DNA of 9,589 nt, taken from positions 1 through 9,589 of the forward strand of contig DATIPA010000099.1 of the NCBI GenBank assembly GCA_035472475.1, in the 5' to 3' direction. Numbering within the stretch: the first letter of the stretch is position 1; each line of letters begins with the position of its first letter. This stretch comes from JAFAXD01 sp035472475. GTDB taxonomy: Bacteria > Pseudomonadota > Alphaproteobacteria > Rhizobiales > Xanthobacteraceae. Position numbers and translations under genes: made by a program. The notes beneath the pieces are model-generated. The model saw only the letters and a program-made list of their open reading frames with translations. It did not search any database and was not told the origin of the DNA. Of this stretch, positions 8,370-9,589 are shown piece by piece.

Positions 8370-8420
8370 GCCCTGCGCGGGGTTGTCGTTGGTTAATCAG
8401 TGCTTAATGCGACGCAGGGC
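8370..8420 (-). terminator. Inverted repeat abutting the methyltransferase stop codon
   Basis: GCCCTGCG (8370-8377) and CGCAGGGC (8413-8420) form a perfect 8-bp inverted repeat separated by 35 nt. The right arm directly adjoins the TAA stop (8421-8423) of the minus-strand gene. The loop carries TTAA-N7-TTAA. The long loop makes it an unusual terminator; it might instead protect the 3' end of the message. Confidence 0.35.
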
Positions 8421-9584
8421 TTATCCGCGCGACCACAGTCGCTTCGACGCCAAGCGCGCGCCTTCGACCAGCGCTTCCAACTTGCCCCAGGTGAGCTCGC
8501 CATCCGGCAGGCGCGGCGCGAGCCCGCAATCCGTGCCGGCCGCGACGTTCTCGCGTCCGACAAGGTTCGCGTAGCGGATGAGGCGTTGCGCCACCAATTC
8601 GGGATGCTCGATGAAGTTGGTGCAGTGGCCGACCACACCGGGGATCAGCATTGCGCCGTCGGGCAGTTTCACTTTTTCGAACACCTGCCATTCATGCTCG
8701 TGGCGCGGGTTCGACGCCTCGATCGAGAATTCGCGCGCCCGCACCCTGAAGATGAGATCGACAATGTGTTCAAGCCCAATGTCGCCTTGATGCGGGCCAT
8801 GGAAGCTGCCCCAGCACACGTGCAAGCGCACCTTGTCGGCCGGAATGCCCTTGAGCGCGTGGTTGAGCGCCTCGACCCGCAAGTCGGCGTATTTGCGATA
8901 GTCCGCGACGCTCATATCCGGATGGATCTGCCAACCATCCGGCAAATCCGGATCGTCGATCTGCAAGGTGAACCCGGCCGCGACGATTGCCTCATATTCG
9001 GGTCGCAGCGCATCGGCAATCGCGAACAGAAACGCTTCGTCGTCGGGATAGTACTCGTTATGCAGCCAATGCTCGATCGTGCCCGGCGTGACCGCCGGCA
9101 GAAACGCGTCGGCGACGCTCGCGCCGGCAAGCGCCGCGTGGAAATTGTCGATATCCTCCTTGAGCAGGCGCTGGCCGGCATATTTCAACGGGCCGTTACA
9201 GACGATGCTCGGCCGCTTCGTCGCCGGGAACAGCTCGACCATTTTGCGATAGTAGGCACCGTATCGGCCAATCTCGCGCCGGATCAGGCTGCTGAAACCG
9301 GTGTCCTCACCGGGCTTGGGCGCACGGGCCTCAATCCCGGCCAGCCGCTCGTGGATGTAGCTCGTGAAGTTCGACTTCCCGAGCTCGCCATCGTTGACGC
9401 TGTCGATGCCGATCGCGGCCTGTTTGCGAACGGTCTCGGCGACCGCGTCGCGCAGGCTGGTCGCCAGCGCCGCCTTGTCATAGGGCTCGCGATTGGAGCG
9501 CGCGAACACCAGCGCGCGCAACGCATTCTCGCGCGGCAGCGCCCCGGCATGCGTCGTCGTGATGCGGTCTGTGCTGCGTAACAT
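8421..9584 (-). CDS. Cobalamin-independent methionine synthase-like zinc methyltransferase
   Basis: This 387-residue protein resembles the catalytic (C-terminal) half of MetE and belongs with the stand-alone 'methionine synthase II' proteins (COG0620). It opens with STDRITTTHAGALPR, the expected N-terminus of the barrel, so it is probably complete although only five bases of the window precede the ATG. The zinc ligands are visible in order: H255-x-C257 (LHVCWGSFHG), E289 (SIEASNPR) and C353 (GTDCGL). IDSVNDGE and LQIDDPDLPD match conserved barrel strands. Zinc in this family activates a thiol for alkyl transfer. MetE uses homocysteine and methyltetrahydrofolate, while relatives such as epoxyalkane:coenzyme M transferase use other thiols. 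The N-terminal folate-binding half of full MetE is absent, so the methyl donor and thiol cannot be told from sequence. No neighbouring methionine or cobalamin gene is in view. Confidence 0.88.
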   Translation of the reverse strand: MLRSTDRITTTHAGALPRENALRALVFARSNREPYDKAALATSLRDAVAETVRKQAAIGIDSVNDGELGKSNFTSYIHERLAGIEARAPKPGEDTGFSSLIRREIGRYGAYYRKMVELFPATKRPSIVCNGPLKYAGQRLLKEDIDNFHAALAGASVADAFLPAVTPGTIEHWLHNEYYPDDEAFLFAIADALRPEYEAIVAAGFTLQIDDPDLPDGWQIHPDMSVADYRKYADLRVEALNHALKGIPADKVRLHVCWGSFHGPHQGDIGLEHIVDLIFRVRAREFSIEASNPRHEHEWQVFEKVKLPDGAMLIPGVVGHCTNFIEHPELVAQRLIRYANLVGRENVAAGTDCGLAPRLPDGELTWGKLEALVEGARLASKRLWSRG

Positions 9585-9589
9585 GCCGG

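Noticed and set aside
7181..8407. Plus-strand open frame (about 408 codons) opposite the DUF2778 gene
   Set aside because: Arg/His/Val/Ala-rich antisense shadow. The minus-strand gene has a membrane segment and active-site motif.
8400..9581. Plus-strand open frame (about 393 codons) opposite the methyltransferase
   Set aside because: It mirrors the MetE-like gene, whose motifs and zinc ligands are clear. The antisense frame has no family resemblance.

Overview
The window looks like a chromosomal segment from a high-GC alphaproteobacterium, most likely Hyphomicrobiales near Bradyrhizobium/Rhodopseudomonas. The reasons are strong G/C bias at third codon positions, a membrane-anchored DUF2778 L,D-transpeptidase-like protein, a protein that joins a substrate-binding module to a VWA domain, and the general style of the proteins. 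The placement is inference from composition and protein families, not from a marker gene.

Left block (1-2902, minus strand), read right to left: a small heat shock protein (Hsp20), an ATP-dependent protease Lon, and the first 27 codons of a membrane protein resembling a site-2 protease (M50) that runs off the window. hsp20 and lon overlap by 8 nt, and a strong Shine-Dalgarno for lon lies inside hsp20, so the three genes look like one protein quality-control operon. The Lon N-terminus differs from what I recall of the housekeeping alphaproteobacterial enzyme, so it may be a second, accessory Lon.

Middle block: a 289-bp divergent intergenic region with two small inverted repeats leads into a plus-strand gene (3192-4868) for a lipoprotein-like substrate-binding/VWA protein whose metal-ion (MIDAS) motif is altered at three positions. 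It converges on a minus-strand LysR-type regulator (4983-5870), with a perfect 8-bp hairpin between the two genes. The regulator is divergent from an exported DUF1254/DUF1214 protein (5972-7009). Their shared 101-bp promoter region carries an exact 10-bp direct repeat, CCATATTTGA, with a 41-bp period. This regulator/target pair appears less GC-rich than its neighbours.

Right block (minus strand): a DUF2778 L,D-transpeptidase-like membrane-anchored protein (7211-8239) and a cobalamin-independent methionine synthase-like zinc methyltransferase (8421-9584). The latter keeps a His-x-Cys / Glu / Cys zinc-ligand set and is apparently complete, starting 6 bases from the window end. Each has a candidate hairpin just beyond its stop codon.

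I saw no tRNA, rRNA, CRISPR array, insertion sequence or phage gene. The many long overlapping open frames on the opposite strand of lon, the transpeptidase and the methyltransferase are explained by GC-rich codon bias. No clearly new system is evident. The best leads are the Hsp20-Lon-S2P operon, the degenerate-MIDAS VWA protein and the 41-bp-phased repeat.
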